Shown piece after piece: positions 19,246 to 30,375 of a stretch of DNA of 54,467 nucleotides. Position 1 is the first letter of the stretch; the number at the start of each line of letters is the position of its first letter. The translations under genes were made by a program, and so were the position numbers. The notes under the pieces were generated by a model. That model saw only the letters and a list, made by a program, of their open reading frames with translations. It had not been told where the DNA came from and ran no database searches. This DNA is from Desulfocapsaceae bacterium (GTDB taxonomy: Bacteria; Desulfobacterota; Desulfobulbia; Desulfobulbales; Desulfocapsaceae), in the NCBI GenBank assembly GCA_031292275.1, contig JARLHL010000013.1, positions 1-54,467 of the forward strand. Direction: 5' to 3'.

Positions 19246-19800
19246 ATGAATGAAGTGGTTTTTGACATGGCTGAAAAGATGGAAAAGAGCATAGAGACGT
19301 TCAAATATGAGCTGGCCAAGGTTCGGACAGGGCGCGCCTCTCTATCTCTTCTTGACAACATTACCGTAGTAGCCTACGGCAGCACCCTGCCGATTAATCA
19401 GGTCGGTACATTGACAATCCCGGAGAGCAGGATGATCGCTATTCAACCGTGGGATCCTCAGATGCTGCCTGCCATTGAGAAGGCGATCCTCAAATCAAGT
19501 ATAGGTCTTACACCCATCAGCGATGGGAAGATAGTCCGCCTTAATATTCCGCAGCTCACCGAAGAAAGAAGGAAGGATCTCGTCAAGCAGGTGAAGAAGG
19601 TTGCCGAAGAGTTCAGAGTGGCCCTGCGCAATATTCGCCGAGATGCGATTGATGTCCTGAAGAAACAGAAGAAGGATAAAGAGATCTCTGAGGATGAATT
19701 ATTCAAGTTCCAGGAAGAAGCCCAGCAGGAAACTGATAATTTCGTCAAACAGATAGATGCAATTACCCTTTCCAAGGAGAAGGAAGTTCTTGAAGTGTGA
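19246..19800 (+). CDS. frr: Ribosome recycling factor
   Basis: RRF (184 aa) splits post-termination ribosomes together with EF-G. Signatures are AKVRTGRASLSLLDNITV, PWDPQMLPAIEKAI and LRNIRRDAIDVLKK. It is one residue short of the E. coli length. It starts 39 bases after pyrH, with AAGGTG before the ATG, and is followed by a terminator. Confidence 0.97.
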   Translation: MNEVVFDMAEKMEKSIETFKYELAKVRTGRASLSLLDNITVVAYGSTLPINQVGTLTIPESRMIAIQPWDPQMLPAIEKAILKSSIGLTPISDGKIVRLNIPQLTEERRKDLVKQVKKVAEEFRVALRNIRRDAIDVLKKQKKDKEISEDELFKFQEEAQQETDNFVKQIDAITLSKEKEVLEV

Positions 19801-19823
19801 GGGAGTTTCGTTGGGCATTAGCT

Positions 19824-19867
19824 GCCCGCTGATTGCAAGGCTCGTGTTTTCAGAGCCCGGGCTTTTT
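19824..19867 (+). terminator. Terminator after frr
   Basis: An outer pair GCCCG (19824-19828)/CGGGC (19858-19862) encloses an inner GGCTC (19839-19843)/GAGCC (19853-19857), then TTTTT. It likely ends the rpsB-frr transcript and separates it from the envelope genes that follow. Confidence 0.75.
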
Positions 19868-19892
19868 CTAAATTTTGATTGCCGCTCCCCCT

Positions 19893-20639
19893 ATGTCCAT
19901 TCCTTTTTCTCTTGATCTTCATCGTCTGCCGGAGCATGTGGCAATCGTCATGGATGGAAATGGCCGGTGGGCGGAAAGACGGCATAAACCTCGTTTGTAC
20001 GGCCATAGGGCGGGGGCGGACTCTGTTCGTGATATTGTTGAAATATCAAGGGAAATTGGCATTAAGGTCTTGACGCTTTATGCGTTTTCCTCAGAGAATT
20101 GGAACCGCCCGGCCACAGAGGTGTCCGGCCTTATGACCATTCTCTCCTCTTATCTGACCTCTGAACTCTCCAGGATGCTGAAAAACGATATTCGGCTGAT
20201 CTCCATAGGAGATATGATGAAGCTTCCCGAACAGGTTCGGTCGGTATTGCAGGAATCCATCGAGAAGACCTCCGGGAATTCGAGTCTTATCCTGAATCTC
20301 GCTCTCAGTTATGGTTCCAGAAACGAAATGGTCAGGGCTGTACAAATCCTGTCAGAAAAATGCGTCCGAGGACAGTTGACTCCAGGAGAAATTTCTTCCC
20401 AGACAATCTCCGATCATCTGTATACTGCCGGAATTTCTGACCCCGATCTTCTCATACGCACGGGGGGCGAGGCGCGATTGTCCAATTTCCTTCTCTGGCA
20501 GGCTTCATACTCCGAGATCTATTTTACCGACGTCATGTGGCCGGATTTCAAGAGGCAGCAGTTTCTTGAAGCCATTGCTGATTTCCAGAATCGGGAGCGT
20601 CGTTTTGGTAAGACCGGCGCCCAATTACATAAAAAATAA
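19893..20639 (+). CDS. uppS: Isoprenyl transferase (undecaprenyl diphosphate synthase)
   Basis: UppS (248 aa) condenses isopentenyl diphosphate units into undecaprenyl diphosphate, the lipid carrier for peptidoglycan and polysaccharides. HVAIVMDGNGRWAERR holds the catalytic aspartate, and PDLLIRTGGEARLSNFLLWQ the C-terminal motif. The ATG at 19893 is chosen; a TTG at 19875 in frame is an alternative. The gap to cdsA is 3 bases. Confidence 0.95.
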   Translation: MSIPFSLDLHRLPEHVAIVMDGNGRWAERRHKPRLYGHRAGADSVRDIVEISREIGIKVLTLYAFSSENWNRPATEVSGLMTILSSYLTSELSRMLKNDIRLISIGDMMKLPEQVRSVLQESIEKTSGNSSLILNLALSYGSRNEMVRAVQILSEKCVRGQLTPGEISSQTISDHLYTAGISDPDLLIRTGGEARLSNFLLWQASYSEIYFTDVMWPDFKRQQFLEAIADFQNRERRFGKTGAQLHKK

Positions 20640-20642
20640 ATC

Positions 20643-21443
20643 ATGGAACGGACTCTTCCCGGATTGGCCCTGGCTGGCGGCTGGCTTCTTCTCCTGCTTC
20701 TCGGGCCGTTTTCCCTCTTTTTCGCCGTGATTATCCTGGTCGCCTCTATCGGGGCGATGGAATATGTGAAGATGTGTGGCTGCGATGGGCAGGGGTTCCT
20801 TCAGAGACTGCTCATTTGCGGCATATTTGTCCTGCCTGTTTTGGCTGCCGGTCTTTGGGGCGGTCCGGGCATGCATACTGGCCTTTTTGCCTCATTTTTC
20901 CTCCTTTCCGTATATATCCTTTATAATTTTCAGTTTACTCCCAATAGCTTTGAAGTGTTCAGCCGTAATGCCCTGGGACTGTTCTATATCGGCTTTCTGA
21001 TATCCCACCTGGTCTTGATCTGGAAATTACCCGAAGGCGCATCCTGGCTGGTTGTTCTCTCTTCCATTACCGCCGGCTCTGATTCGGGTGCTTATTATTG
21101 CGGCCGGGTCTTTGGTAGAACCAAGCTTTGCCCCAATATCAGCCCGAAAAAAACCATTGAGGGCGTTGTCGGCGGGGTGGCCGCCGGGGTGACCCTGGCT
21201 GTTTTTTTTGCGTCAATCTTACTCACTTCGGTCAACTGGCTGTTTCTTGTGCTGGCTGCAGTGCTGCTGGTGGGCGTCGGTATTGTCGGAGATCTGACTG
21301 AATCAGTCATGAAACGGGGGACCGGCACCAAGGATTCCGGTTCGATACTTGCCGGCCATGGCGGGATATTGGACCGGATGGATTCTATACTCTTTGCCGG
21401 ACCTTTTCTGTACTATCTGCTGGTACTGGCGGGTGGGCAATGA
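20643..21443 (+). CDS. cdsA: Phosphatidate cytidylyltransferase
   Basis: CdsA (266 aa) makes CDP-diacylglycerol, the precursor of membrane phospholipids. It has about seven membrane segments. The family signature near the C-terminus is present: [39 protein letters not shown] lies before it. It is followed by dxr in an ATGA overlap. Confidence 0.95.
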   Translation: MERTLPGLALAGGWLLLLLLGPFSLFFAVIILVASIGAMEYVKMCGCDGQGFLQRLLICGIFVLPVLAAGLWGGPGMHTGLFASFFLLSVYILYNFQFTPNSFEVFSRNALGLFYIGFLISHLVLIWKLPEGASWLVVLSSITAGSDSGAYYCGRVFGRTKLCPNISPKKTIEGVVGGVAAGVTLAVFFASILLTSVNWLFLVLAAVLLVGVGIVGDLTESVMKRGTGTKDSGSILAGHGGILDRMDSILFAGPFLYYLLVLAGGQ

Positions 21444-22609
21444 AACGAGTAACCCTTCTTGGAGCGACCGGCTCAATCGGGTTGAATGTCCTGGATGTGG
21501 TCCGCCAGTTTCCGCAGCAATTTCGTATTGTAGGGCTTGCTGCGGGTCGCAATATCGCCTTGCTGAAGACTCTCATTCTGGAGTTCAGTCCCCAGTTGGT
21601 CTCCGTTTTGGATGCCGAGCATGCAGCCGGACTGTGCTCAATGCTGCCGGAGGGGTGGCGGGCCAAGGTGGTGTGGGGCACATCCGGTAATGAGTTGGTG
21701 GCCTCCTTGGCCGATGCTGATATGACCATCTCGGCCATTGTCGGTGCGGCGGGACTTATCCCTACGCTGGCCGCCATAAACGCTGGTAAGGATATCGGCC
21801 TTGCCAATAAGGAAACCCTGGTCATGGCAGGGCGACTGGTTATGGATGCGGTCAAGAGGAACGGGGTTCGCCTGCTCCCTGTCGATTCCGAACATAGCGC
21901 TATCTTTCAGGCGCTTGAAGGGGGAAGGAAGGAGGATCTTGAGAAAATCATCCTGACCGCCTCAGGCGGGCCTTTCAGGGAAAAGACATCTCTCGAGCTG
22001 GATCAGGCGGGTCCCGAGCAGGCCCTGGCCCATCCCAACTGGAATATGGGCAGGAAAATATCAATAGATTCCGCAACACTTATGAATAAGGGGCTTGAGG
22101 TCATCGAAGCAAAATGGCTTTTCGATGTCCCCCTGGAGAAGATCGAGGTCGTTATTCACCCCCAGTCCATTGTCCATTCTCTGGTGGAATTCCATGACGG
22201 TTCGGTCCTCGCCCAGCTGGGTGTACCCGATATGCGCATTCCCATCGCCTATGCACTCTCCTATCCGGGCAGGCTGGCGCTTAACCTGAAAAAACTCAGG
22301 CTCTCCCAATGCGGCGAACTCCAGTTCTATGAGCCAGACCATGACCGGTTTCCGGCCTTGGGCCTGGCCTTTGAGGCAATCCGGCAGGGGGGGCTGATGC
22401 CTGCTATTCTTAATGGTGCCAATGAGGTGGCCGTTGAGGCCTTCCTGAGCGCGCGGATAGGCTTTACCTCCATTGCCAGGGTTGTGACGTCGACAATGGA
22501 GCGGATGAGCAATAGCCGCGAAGACAGCCTGGAACAAATCCTGGCCGCGGATCTGGGCGCACGCCTGGAGGCCGGGAAAATCATCGACGAATTGTCTGTG
22601 CGGTCTTAA
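21440..22609 (+). CDS. dxr: 1-deoxy-D-xylulose-5-phosphate reductoisomerase
   Basis: Dxr (389 aa) is the second enzyme of the MEP isoprenoid pathway, NADPH-dependent. The nucleotide-binding loop [15 protein letters not shown] opens the protein. Further on are [23 protein letters not shown] (metal ligand region) and [16 protein letters not shown]. It overlaps cdsA by four bases. The same pathway's ispG lies three genes downstream, so isoprenoid precursor and carrier synthesis are grouped here. Confidence 0.97.
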   Translation: MKRVTLLGATGSIGLNVLDVVRQFPQQFRIVGLAAGRNIALLKTLILEFSPQLVSVLDAEHAAGLCSMLPEGWRAKVVWGTSGNELVASLADADMTISAIVGAAGLIPTLAAINAGKDIGLANKETLVMAGRLVMDAVKRNGVRLLPVDSEHSAIFQALEGGRKEDLEKIILTASGGPFREKTSLELDQAGPEQALAHPNWNMGRKISIDSATLMNKGLEVIEAKWLFDVPLEKIEVVIHPQSIVHSLVEFHDGSVLAQLGVPDMRIPIAYALSYPGRLALNLKKLRLSQCGELQFYEPDHDRFPALGLAFEAIRQGGLMPAILNGANEVAVEAFLSARIGFTSIARVVTSTMERMSNSREDSLEQILAADLGARLEAGKIIDELSVRS

Positions 22610-22679
22610 TGCTGGTTGGCAAGCCCTTCCATCGTGACTATACTTTTTTAAAATCACTCTTACCTAATTTGATCTCTTC

Positions 22680-23753
22680 ATGAATACAGTTATTTCTTTC
22701 ATCGTCGTCCTTGGTATTCTGATATTTGTCCACGAGTTTGGCCATTTTCTTCTGGCTAAGCTGTTTGGGGTGAAGGTCCTGAAATTTTCTCTGGGTTTCG
22801 GCCCGAAGGTCTTCGGCAAGGTTATCGGCGAGACTGAATATCTCATCTCGGCCTTCCCGCTGGGGGGATATGTGAAAATGCTGGGTGAAAATCCCGATGA
22901 GCAGAATGTGGAAGCGGAATACCGGCAGAGGTCCTTTGCCCATAAGCCGGTGCTGCAGCGTTTTTGTATCGTGCTGGCCGGCCCCCTCTTTAACCTTTTG
23001 TTTGCGGTCTTTCTTTTTTTTGTGATCTATTCCTTTGCCGGACTCCCCGTGGGGGTCGATAACTCCAAGATCGGCAAGGTGAGCGAGAATTCACCCGCTG
23101 CTGCTGCCGGTATTAAGCCGGGAGACCTTATTGTCAAGATCAACGGCCAGGAGACCGGTAAATGGGCGGATGTGCTGAACGGTGTCAAGGAGAGCGGCGG
23201 GAAACCACTGACAATCCTGTTGCAGCGCGGCGCCGAGCAGCTTGAAGTTCAGGCCACACCTGCCATTGATGATGTCAAGAACATCTTCGGTGAAGTCGTC
23301 GAAAAACGGTATATGATCGGCATTATGAAGGATGAAGAGATCGTTTATACCCGTGTGAATCCGTTGCATGCCTTCACAGAGGCGTTGCGCCAGACCTGGA
23401 TGTTCATTTATCTGACAGTGATGGGGCTGATAAAGATCCTGCAGAGAATCGTGCCGGCAACTGAGCTCGGCGGGCCTATCCTGATCGCTCAGTTGGCCGG
23501 GGAGCAGATGAAGGCCGGGTGGGCCAATATCGTCTCGTTTACAGCCCTTCTCAGCGTCAATCTGGGGGTTTTGAACCTCCTGCCCATCCCCGTCCTTGAT
23601 GGTGGCCATTTGGTCTTCCTGACCTGTGAGGGGATCCGCCGTCGGCCCATAAGCGAGAAGGCACAGATATTTGCGCAGAAGATCGGCATCGCTTTTCTCG
23701 GCACATTGATGGTTTTCGTCTTCTATAACGATATTCTCAGGCTCTTCAAGTGA
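22680..23753 (+). CDS. rseP: Site-2 protease RseP, single-PDZ form
   Basis: RseP (357 aa) is an intramembrane zinc protease that cuts anti-sigma factors in envelope stress. HEFGH in FVHEFGHFLLAK gives the catalytic site, and NLLPIPVLDGGHLVF the second metal-binding motif. One PDZ domain is visible at roughly residues 118-190 (AAAAGIKPGDLIVKING); the E. coli protein has two. It is shorter for that reason. Its stop overlaps the start of tsaB. Confidence 0.95.
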   Translation: MNTVISFIVVLGILIFVHEFGHFLLAKLFGVKVLKFSLGFGPKVFGKVIGETEYLISAFPLGGYVKMLGENPDEQNVEAEYRQRSFAHKPVLQRFCIVLAGPLFNLLFAVFLFFVIYSFAGLPVGVDNSKIGKVSENSPAAAAGIKPGDLIVKINGQETGKWADVLNGVKESGGKPLTILLQRGAEQLEVQATPAIDDVKNIFGEVVEKRYMIGIMKDEEIVYTRVNPLHAFTEALRQTWMFIYLTVMGLIKILQRIVPATELGGPILIAQLAGEQMKAGWANIVSFTALLSVNLGVLNLLPIPVLDGGHLVFLTCEGIRRRPISEKAQIFAQKIGIAFLGTLMVFVFYNDILRLFK

Positions 23754-24493
23754 TGGATGAACTAAAGCCCCTGATTCTGGCCCTGGATACCTCCACGTCC
23801 TGCTGTACCCTGGCGCTGACTTCGGGGACCATTGCCCGGGGCGGTGTCCTGGCTTCCCTCAGCCTCAACGGCAATATGGCCCATTCCAGACGGCTTCTCA
23901 CCGCCATTGACTGGTTGTTTGCCGAGAGTGCAGTGGATTGGTCGATGATCGATGGCCTGGCTGTCGGACTGGGGCCCGGCAGTTTTACCGGGCTTCGCAT
24001 CGGTCTTGCCACGGCCAAAGGGCTGGCTGTCGCTGCCGGAAAACCGCTGGTGGGGCTCCCTACCCTGGATGCTCTCGCAGGGAGCTGCCGGACCTCTCGC
24101 CTGATCTGCGCGGCGCTTGATGCCAGAAAAAGGGAGGTTTATACCGCTTTTTACCGTTGCGATGCAACAGGTGTTGCCAAAAGAATCAGCGAGATTGAAG
24201 CTATCGATCCACGGCGGCTGTCGGAGTTGATCACTGAGCCAGTACTTATTGTCGGGGATGGGGCCTTGGTCTACGGTGAACAATGGCAGCAGGACTTGGG
24301 GGACAGGGTGGAGTTTGCGCCGATGCATCTGCATTATCCCTCTGCTGACATCATCGGCCTGCTGGGCGGCCGGCTTCTGAAGGACAGGCAGACCCTTGAT
24401 CTGGCGCAGGCAGTACCCCTGTACGTTCGGGCCTCCGATGCGGAATTGAGCCTGGTGGCCAGACGCACCCCCGTTCATGGAGGGGAAAATTGA
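23753..24493 (+). CDS. tsaB: tRNA threonylcarbamoyladenosine biosynthesis protein TsaB
   Basis: TsaB (246 aa) is the ASKHA-fold partner of TsaD in making t6A37 of ANN-decoding tRNAs. ILALDTSTSCCTLAL and GLGPGSFTGLRIGLATAKGL are family signatures. It starts at ATG 23753, or possibly the GTG three bases before, overlapping the rseP stop. It overlaps ispG by four bases at its end. Length is normal. Confidence 0.93.
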   Translation: MDELKPLILALDTSTSCCTLALTSGTIARGGVLASLSLNGNMAHSRRLLTAIDWLFAESAVDWSMIDGLAVGLGPGSFTGLRIGLATAKGLAVAAGKPLVGLPTLDALAGSCRTSRLICAALDARKREVYTAFYRCDATGVAKRISEIEAIDPRRLSELITEPVLIVGDGALVYGEQWQQDLGDRVEFAPMHLHYPSADIIGLLGGRLLKDRQTLDLAQAVPLYVRASDAELSLVARRTPVHGGEN

Positions 24494-25584
24494 TCAGCAG
24501 ACGACAGACCCGGGCGATCCGGATAGGAGATGTGGGTATTGGCGGGGCCTCTCTCATTGCCGTCCAATCCATGACTAATACGGACACCAAGGATGTTGAG
24601 GCCACCCTGGAACAGATCCATGCCCTGGAACGGGCCGGCTGTGAGCTTATCCGGGTGGCTGTCATCGACCATGAGGCCGCCCTGGCCCTGCGTCCCATAC
24701 GGGATTCCATCTCCATCCCGCTGATCGCCGATATCCACTTCGATCATCGTCTGGCCGTGGCATCCATGGAAAACGGCGCCCAGGCCATCCGGATTAATCC
24801 CGGCAACCTGGGGGGAGCGGAAAAGCTGGCCCGGGTGGTCGCCGCCGCTAAGCAGCATCATGTGCCGATCAGGGTAGGGGTGAACAGCGGTTCCATTGAG
24901 AAGGACCTTTTGAAAAAACACGGATATCCAAGCCCTGAGAAGCCGGATGCCCTCATTGAGAGCGCGCTGCGCAATGTCAGTCTGCTTGAGGATCAGGGTT
25001 TTTATGAGATAAAGATTTCTATCAAGTCATCCGATACCCTCACCACCATCAGCAGCTACAGGCAGCTCTCCCGGCGCACTGACTATCCGCTCCATCTCGG
25101 GGTCACCGAGGCGGGGGGGCTTATTGCCGGCACCGTCAAATCCAGTGTGGCTCTGGGGATACTGCTGTCTGAAGGGATCGGGGATACATTCCGCATTTCG
25201 CTGACCCGGGATCCGGTAGAGGAGATACGGGTCGGTTTCGAGCTGCTTCGCGCCCTGAAGATCCGGGAGCGCGGCCCGGAGTTGATTTCCTGCCCGACCT
25301 GCGGCCGGACGCGGATCAATCTCTTTGCGCTGGCTGAGGAGGTCGAACGCTATGTCCAGGGCATGACCGCTCCGGTCAAGGTTGCCGTCATGGGCTGTGT
25401 CGTCAACGGTCCTGGCGAGTCCAGACAGGCTGATATCGGGATTGCCGGAGGCAATGGGGTCGGGATTATATTCAAGAAGGGTGAGCTCTATAAAAAAGTG
25501 GCTGAAGAGGAGCTGCTGCAATGTTTTCTTGAGGAACTGCGGATAATCGAGTCCGAGTGGCGGGAAAAGTCGAATCGCCGATGA
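24490..25584 (+). CDS. ispG: (E)-4-hydroxy-3-methylbut-2-enyl-diphosphate synthase
   Basis: IspG (364 aa) is the Fe-S enzyme that forms HMBPP in the MEP pathway. VQSMTNTDTKDVEATLEQI opens the TIM-barrel domain. The cluster cysteines are seen in SCPTCGRTRI and MGCVVNGPGES. It starts with TTG at 24490, overlapping the tsaB stop, which implies coupling. It complements dxr upstream. Confidence 0.97.
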   Translation: MISRRQTRAIRIGDVGIGGASLIAVQSMTNTDTKDVEATLEQIHALERAGCELIRVAVIDHEAALALRPIRDSISIPLIADIHFDHRLAVASMENGAQAIRINPGNLGGAEKLARVVAAAKQHHVPIRVGVNSGSIEKDLLKKHGYPSPEKPDALIESALRNVSLLEDQGFYEIKISIKSSDTLTTISSYRQLSRRTDYPLHLGVTEAGGLIAGTVKSSVALGILLSEGIGDTFRISLTRDPVEEIRVGFELLRALKIRERGPELISCPTCGRTRINLFALAEEVERYVQGMTAPVKVAVMGCVVNGPGESRQADIGIAGGNGVGIIFKKGELYKKVAEEELLQCFLEELRIIESEWREKSNRR

Positions 25585-25656
25585 AGGCTTGACAGCCGAA
25601 AGGCGAATGACCAGGATGTACGATTTGCGTTTGGGCCGGCAGTCGGATATGATGCA

Positions 25657-25682
25657 GGGGACAGCCTGGTATGCTGGTCCCC
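25657..25682 (+). promoter_or_regulatory. Hairpin in the ispG-proS gap
   Basis: GGGGACAGC and GCTGGTCCCC form a stem of nine pairs with one bulged base. No T run follows closely, so it is not an ordinary terminator. It may be a proS leader element. I looked for T-box features and found none. Confidence 0.4.
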
Positions 25683-25716
25683 ATTTCTAGAAACTCTACA
25701 CAATTTTTTCTATACG

Positions 25717-27432
<1,716 letters not shown>

Positions 27433-27447
27433 TCGGCGGGATTTTAG

Positions 27448-29634
27448 ATGAGCAAAGCAACAACAGTCAATGCCGATGGCCTGAAGGCCCTGGTTGGCAG
27501 CTACCTGCAGGATACTGACCTCGCCGTTATTGATGATGCCTGGTCGCTGGTCCAGGAGGTGCACGCCGGGAAGAAACATTTTTCCGGCGAACCTATGACG
27601 GCGCATTCTCTGGCGGTTGCAAGTACTTTAGCCTCAATGCACCTGGATCTGGATACCATCCTGGCCGGTCTGCTGCACGGGGTTTTGAAGGAAGGCCTCA
27701 CTATCGGGCTGCTGGGAGAACGGTTTGGTGACGGGGTGGCCGGTATTGTCGCCGGGTCCACCCGGATAACCAATGTCCATTACAACAACAGGCTTACACA
27801 CCAGGCTGAGAATGTCCGGAAGATGCTCCTGGCCATTGCAGCCGATATCCGGGTGCTGCTGGTAAAACTTGTTGACCGCCTGCAGGACCTGTGTTTGCTT
27901 GATCATGTCGAGAAAGAGGTTCAGAAGGATGTCGCCCAGGAGACCATGGATCTCTATGCTCCGCTGGCCAGCAGGCTCGGAATCGACTGGTTGAAGAGGG
28001 AACTGGAAGATCTTGCGTTCAGGTTTCTATATCCTGACGAGTTTAATGATCTTTCTACAAAGATGGAGAGTTCTCTGGCCGAGCGGCAGCAGTATGTTGA
28101 AGAGGTTATTTCCATCCTGCAGCAGAAACTGGCGGAGAGCGATATCCATCCGATCCGCATTATCGGCAGGCCGAAGCATCTCTATTCTATCTATAAAAAA
28201 ATTCTGGCCCAGAATATCCCGCTGAACAAGGTTTACGACAAGGTTGCCTTCCGGATAATTGTTGAAACCGTCAAGGATTGTTATGAAGCCTTGGGGGTTG
28301 TCCATGCGGACTGGTCCCCGGTTCCCGGTCGGATCAAGGATTTTATTTCGGTTCCAAAGTCCAATAACTATCAGTCCATGCACACGACGGTGGTGGGGCC
28401 CCGCGATAATTTTATCGAGATCCAGATCAGGACTGAGACTATGGACCGGATCGCCCAGGAGGGCGTTGCCGCCCATTGGGCCTATAAAGAGGGGCAAAAG
28501 GTTGACAGTCGGGATGCGAAGCTCTTTAAGGGACTGAAAAAACTTGTTAATTCTCTCAAAGATGTGGAAGACCCCAGAGAGTTCCTGGAAAGCGTCCGCG
28601 GTGAATTGTACGAGCCGGATGTCTATGCGCTGACCCCCGGCGGTGAGGTGAAGGAGTTTCCTCAGAAGAGCTGCCCCATTGATTTTGCCTATGCGGTGCA
28701 CTCCCAGGTGGGGGACCACTGCGTTGGCGCCAAGGTCAACGACCGGATTGTCCCGCTCAAATACCAATTGCAGAACGGCGATATCGTTGAGATTATCACC
28801 TCTCCCAGCCAGACTCCCAGAAGAGGCTGGCTGGAAATCGTCAAGACCAGCCGGGCCCGGGCCAGGATCCGGTCCTGGCTGCGGAAGGAAGAGAATGAAA
28901 AGGCACTGAAACTCGGCCGCGAGATCTGCGAGCGGGAGCTGAAAAAATACGAGACGACCCTGAAGAAGATGGTCAAAGGCGGCCATCTCCGGCTCCTTTT
29001 GAAACAGCTGCGTTGCAATAGCCTGGACGAAATGCTGATCAAGGTCGGCAGCGGAATCATAACGGTCCAGAATCTTATCCGATTCCTTCAGCCACCCGAG
29101 CTGCTGCAGGAGAAGGAGGACGTTGAACCGGCCCTCCCTCCCGACCAGATCGCCCAACTGATGGCTGCATCGCCCTTCTCGGAGGGAGCGCAGCAGGGCG
29201 GCTCCACTATCAGTATCGATGGTATTGACGATATGCTGATCAAGATCAGCCAATGCTGCAATCCCGTACCCGGTGATACCATCGTCGGTTTCATTACCAC
29301 CGGCCGCGGGGTCTCGATCCATAAGGCGGGCTGCGCCAACCTCCTGAGTACTGATCCCCGCCGCTGGCTCGAGGTGGCCTGGTCGGGAAAAAGTCGCGGC
29401 CTGCACCGTGTCGAGCTGCATGTTACGGCTGAAAACAAAAGGGGAATTTTTGCAGATATAAGTTCGACAATCAGTGCAGATAATGTCAATATCGCCGATA
29501 TCTCGGCCCACACGCTTCCGGACGATGTCGCCGATCTCCGCATAGCCATCGAAGTCGAGAACCTGGGGCATCTGCAGGTGGTCATCCAGCACCTCCGGCA
29601 GATGGAACACATCCTCTCCGTCCGCAGGATCTGA
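27448..29634 (+). CDS. relA: RelA/SpoT-family (p)ppGpp synthetase with a degenerate hydrolase domain
   Basis: The full family architecture (728 aa) is present: N-terminal HD-type domain, synthetase domain, TGS domain near residues 390-450 (DVYALTPGGEVKEFP) and a C-terminal ACT domain. The synthetase core is intact (GRPKHLYSIYKKI, YDKVAFRIIVETVKDCYEALG, PKSNNYQSMHTTVVGP). In the HD domain the normal LLHDVVED reads LLHGVLKE, and KLADRLHN reads KLVDRLQD. It is therefore probably a synthetase without ppGpp hydrolase activity, like E. coli RelA. The gene is 16 bases after proS. Confidence 0.92.
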   Translation: MSKATTVNADGLKALVGSYLQDTDLAVIDDAWSLVQEVHAGKKHFSGEPMTAHSLAVASTLASMHLDLDTILAGLLHGVLKEGLTIGLLGERFGDGVAGIVAGSTRITNVHYNNRLTHQAENVRKMLLAIAADIRVLLVKLVDRLQDLCLLDHVEKEVQKDVAQETMDLYAPLASRLGIDWLKRELEDLAFRFLYPDEFNDLSTKMESSLAERQQYVEEVISILQQKLAESDIHPIRIIGRPKHLYSIYKKILAQNIPLNKVYDKVAFRIIVETVKDCYEALGVVHADWSPVPGRIKDFISVPKSNNYQSMHTTVVGPRDNFIEIQIRTETMDRIAQEGVAAHWAYKEGQKVDSRDAKLFKGLKKLVNSLKDVEDPREFLESVRGELYEPDVYALTPGGEVKEFPQKSCPIDFAYAVHSQVGDHCVGAKVNDRIVPLKYQLQNGDIVEIITSPSQTPRRGWLEIVKTSRARARIRSWLRKEENEKALKLGREICERELKKYETTLKKMVKGGHLRLLLKQLRCNSLDEMLIKVGSGIITVQNLIRFLQPPELLQEKEDVEPALPPDQIAQLMAASPFSEGAQQGGSTISIDGIDDMLIKISQCCNPVPGDTIVGFITTGRGVSIHKAGCANLLSTDPRRWLEVAWSGKSRGLHRVELHVTAENKRGIFADISSTISADNVNIADISAHTLPDDVADLRIAIEVENLGHLQVVIQHLRQMEHILSVRRI

Positions 29635-29710
29635 GATGGCGGCCAGTGCAATCCCCCCGTCTGCAGTACTGTTCCAACCAGCATAAAATCCTGCTGCGAA
29701 GGGGTGAAAA

Positions 29711-30151
29711 GTGGTTTGTTCCGTCTGCGGTAATGAAAGGGAGGCCGGGAGCAGGGTGTGCAGATACTGCGGGACCGAGCTGGAGACCGAAGGTGCCGGA
29801 GGCGGCGTCTTTCATAAGATCATAAATCTGGAGCATGGCCGCCCCTTCGCTGAGGCCGCCATCAGAAGACTGCTGAGCGAGATTGAATCGGCCAGGCTTG
29901 AGAGGGTCCGGTTTTTGACCGTCATTCACGGATACGGCTCGAGCGGAAAGGGCGGGGTGATCAGAGACGAATGCCGGAAAACGCTTGACTATCTCTGCAG
30001 TACAAAGGCCATCAAGGGATATATATCCGGTGAAAATTTCTCAGGAGCTGCCGGGCCGGTAAAGAATCTGCTGCGTCGGTTTCCTGCACTGGCCCACAAT
30101 AAAAATCTGGGCCGGGGTAACCAGGGAATCACCCTGGTTTTCATCCAATAG
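29711..30151 (+). CDS. Zinc-ribbon plus Smr-like domain protein
   Basis: This protein (146 aa) starts with a zinc ribbon, CSVCGNEREAGSRVCRYCG (residues 3-21). From about residue 35 it resembles the Smr domain: a DLHG-like helix region, then VIHGYGSSGKGGVIRDECRKTL with the HGxGxG loop. Smr domains in MutS2 and stand-alone proteins are endonucleases or RNA/DNA-binding modules. The expected first motif DLHG reads NLEHGRP here. The start is GTG at 29711 with AAGGGGTG shortly upstream. Function is inferred only from the fold. Confidence 0.7.
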   Translation: MVCSVCGNEREAGSRVCRYCGTELETEGAGGGVFHKIINLEHGRPFAEAAIRRLLSEIESARLERVRFLTVIHGYGSSGKGGVIRDECRKTLDYLCSTKAIKGYISGENFSGAAGPVKNLLRRFPALAHNKNLGRGNQGITLVFIQ

Positions 30152-30375
30152 CTTCCGGTTCGCCGTGAGTTTTCAGGTTTTTACGATACACAGTGAACAA
30201 AAACAGAAAATGAAGTAAAAGAAAAATTTATTGAAGGTCTGATCTGGAGAGCAGGAATACCCGCAAGAGCATGAGGCTTTTCCGGAGAAACGATACGGAG
30301 GAGGACCTCCGGCCCGGTTACAAGAGTCGTTTCATGTCGGTCGAAAGTGAATTTAACAAGAGGAGAGGAGTGGTG

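Noticed and set aside
25585-25716. A T-box riboswitch in front of proS
   Set aside because: The gap is short and lacks the conserved T-box bulge and specifier loop; only a simple hairpin is present.
28027-29610. A 527-codon open frame on the minus strand
   Set aside because: It lies wholly opposite relA, whose domains are clear; the opposite-strand protein has no family features. It is a shadow of GC-rich coding DNA.
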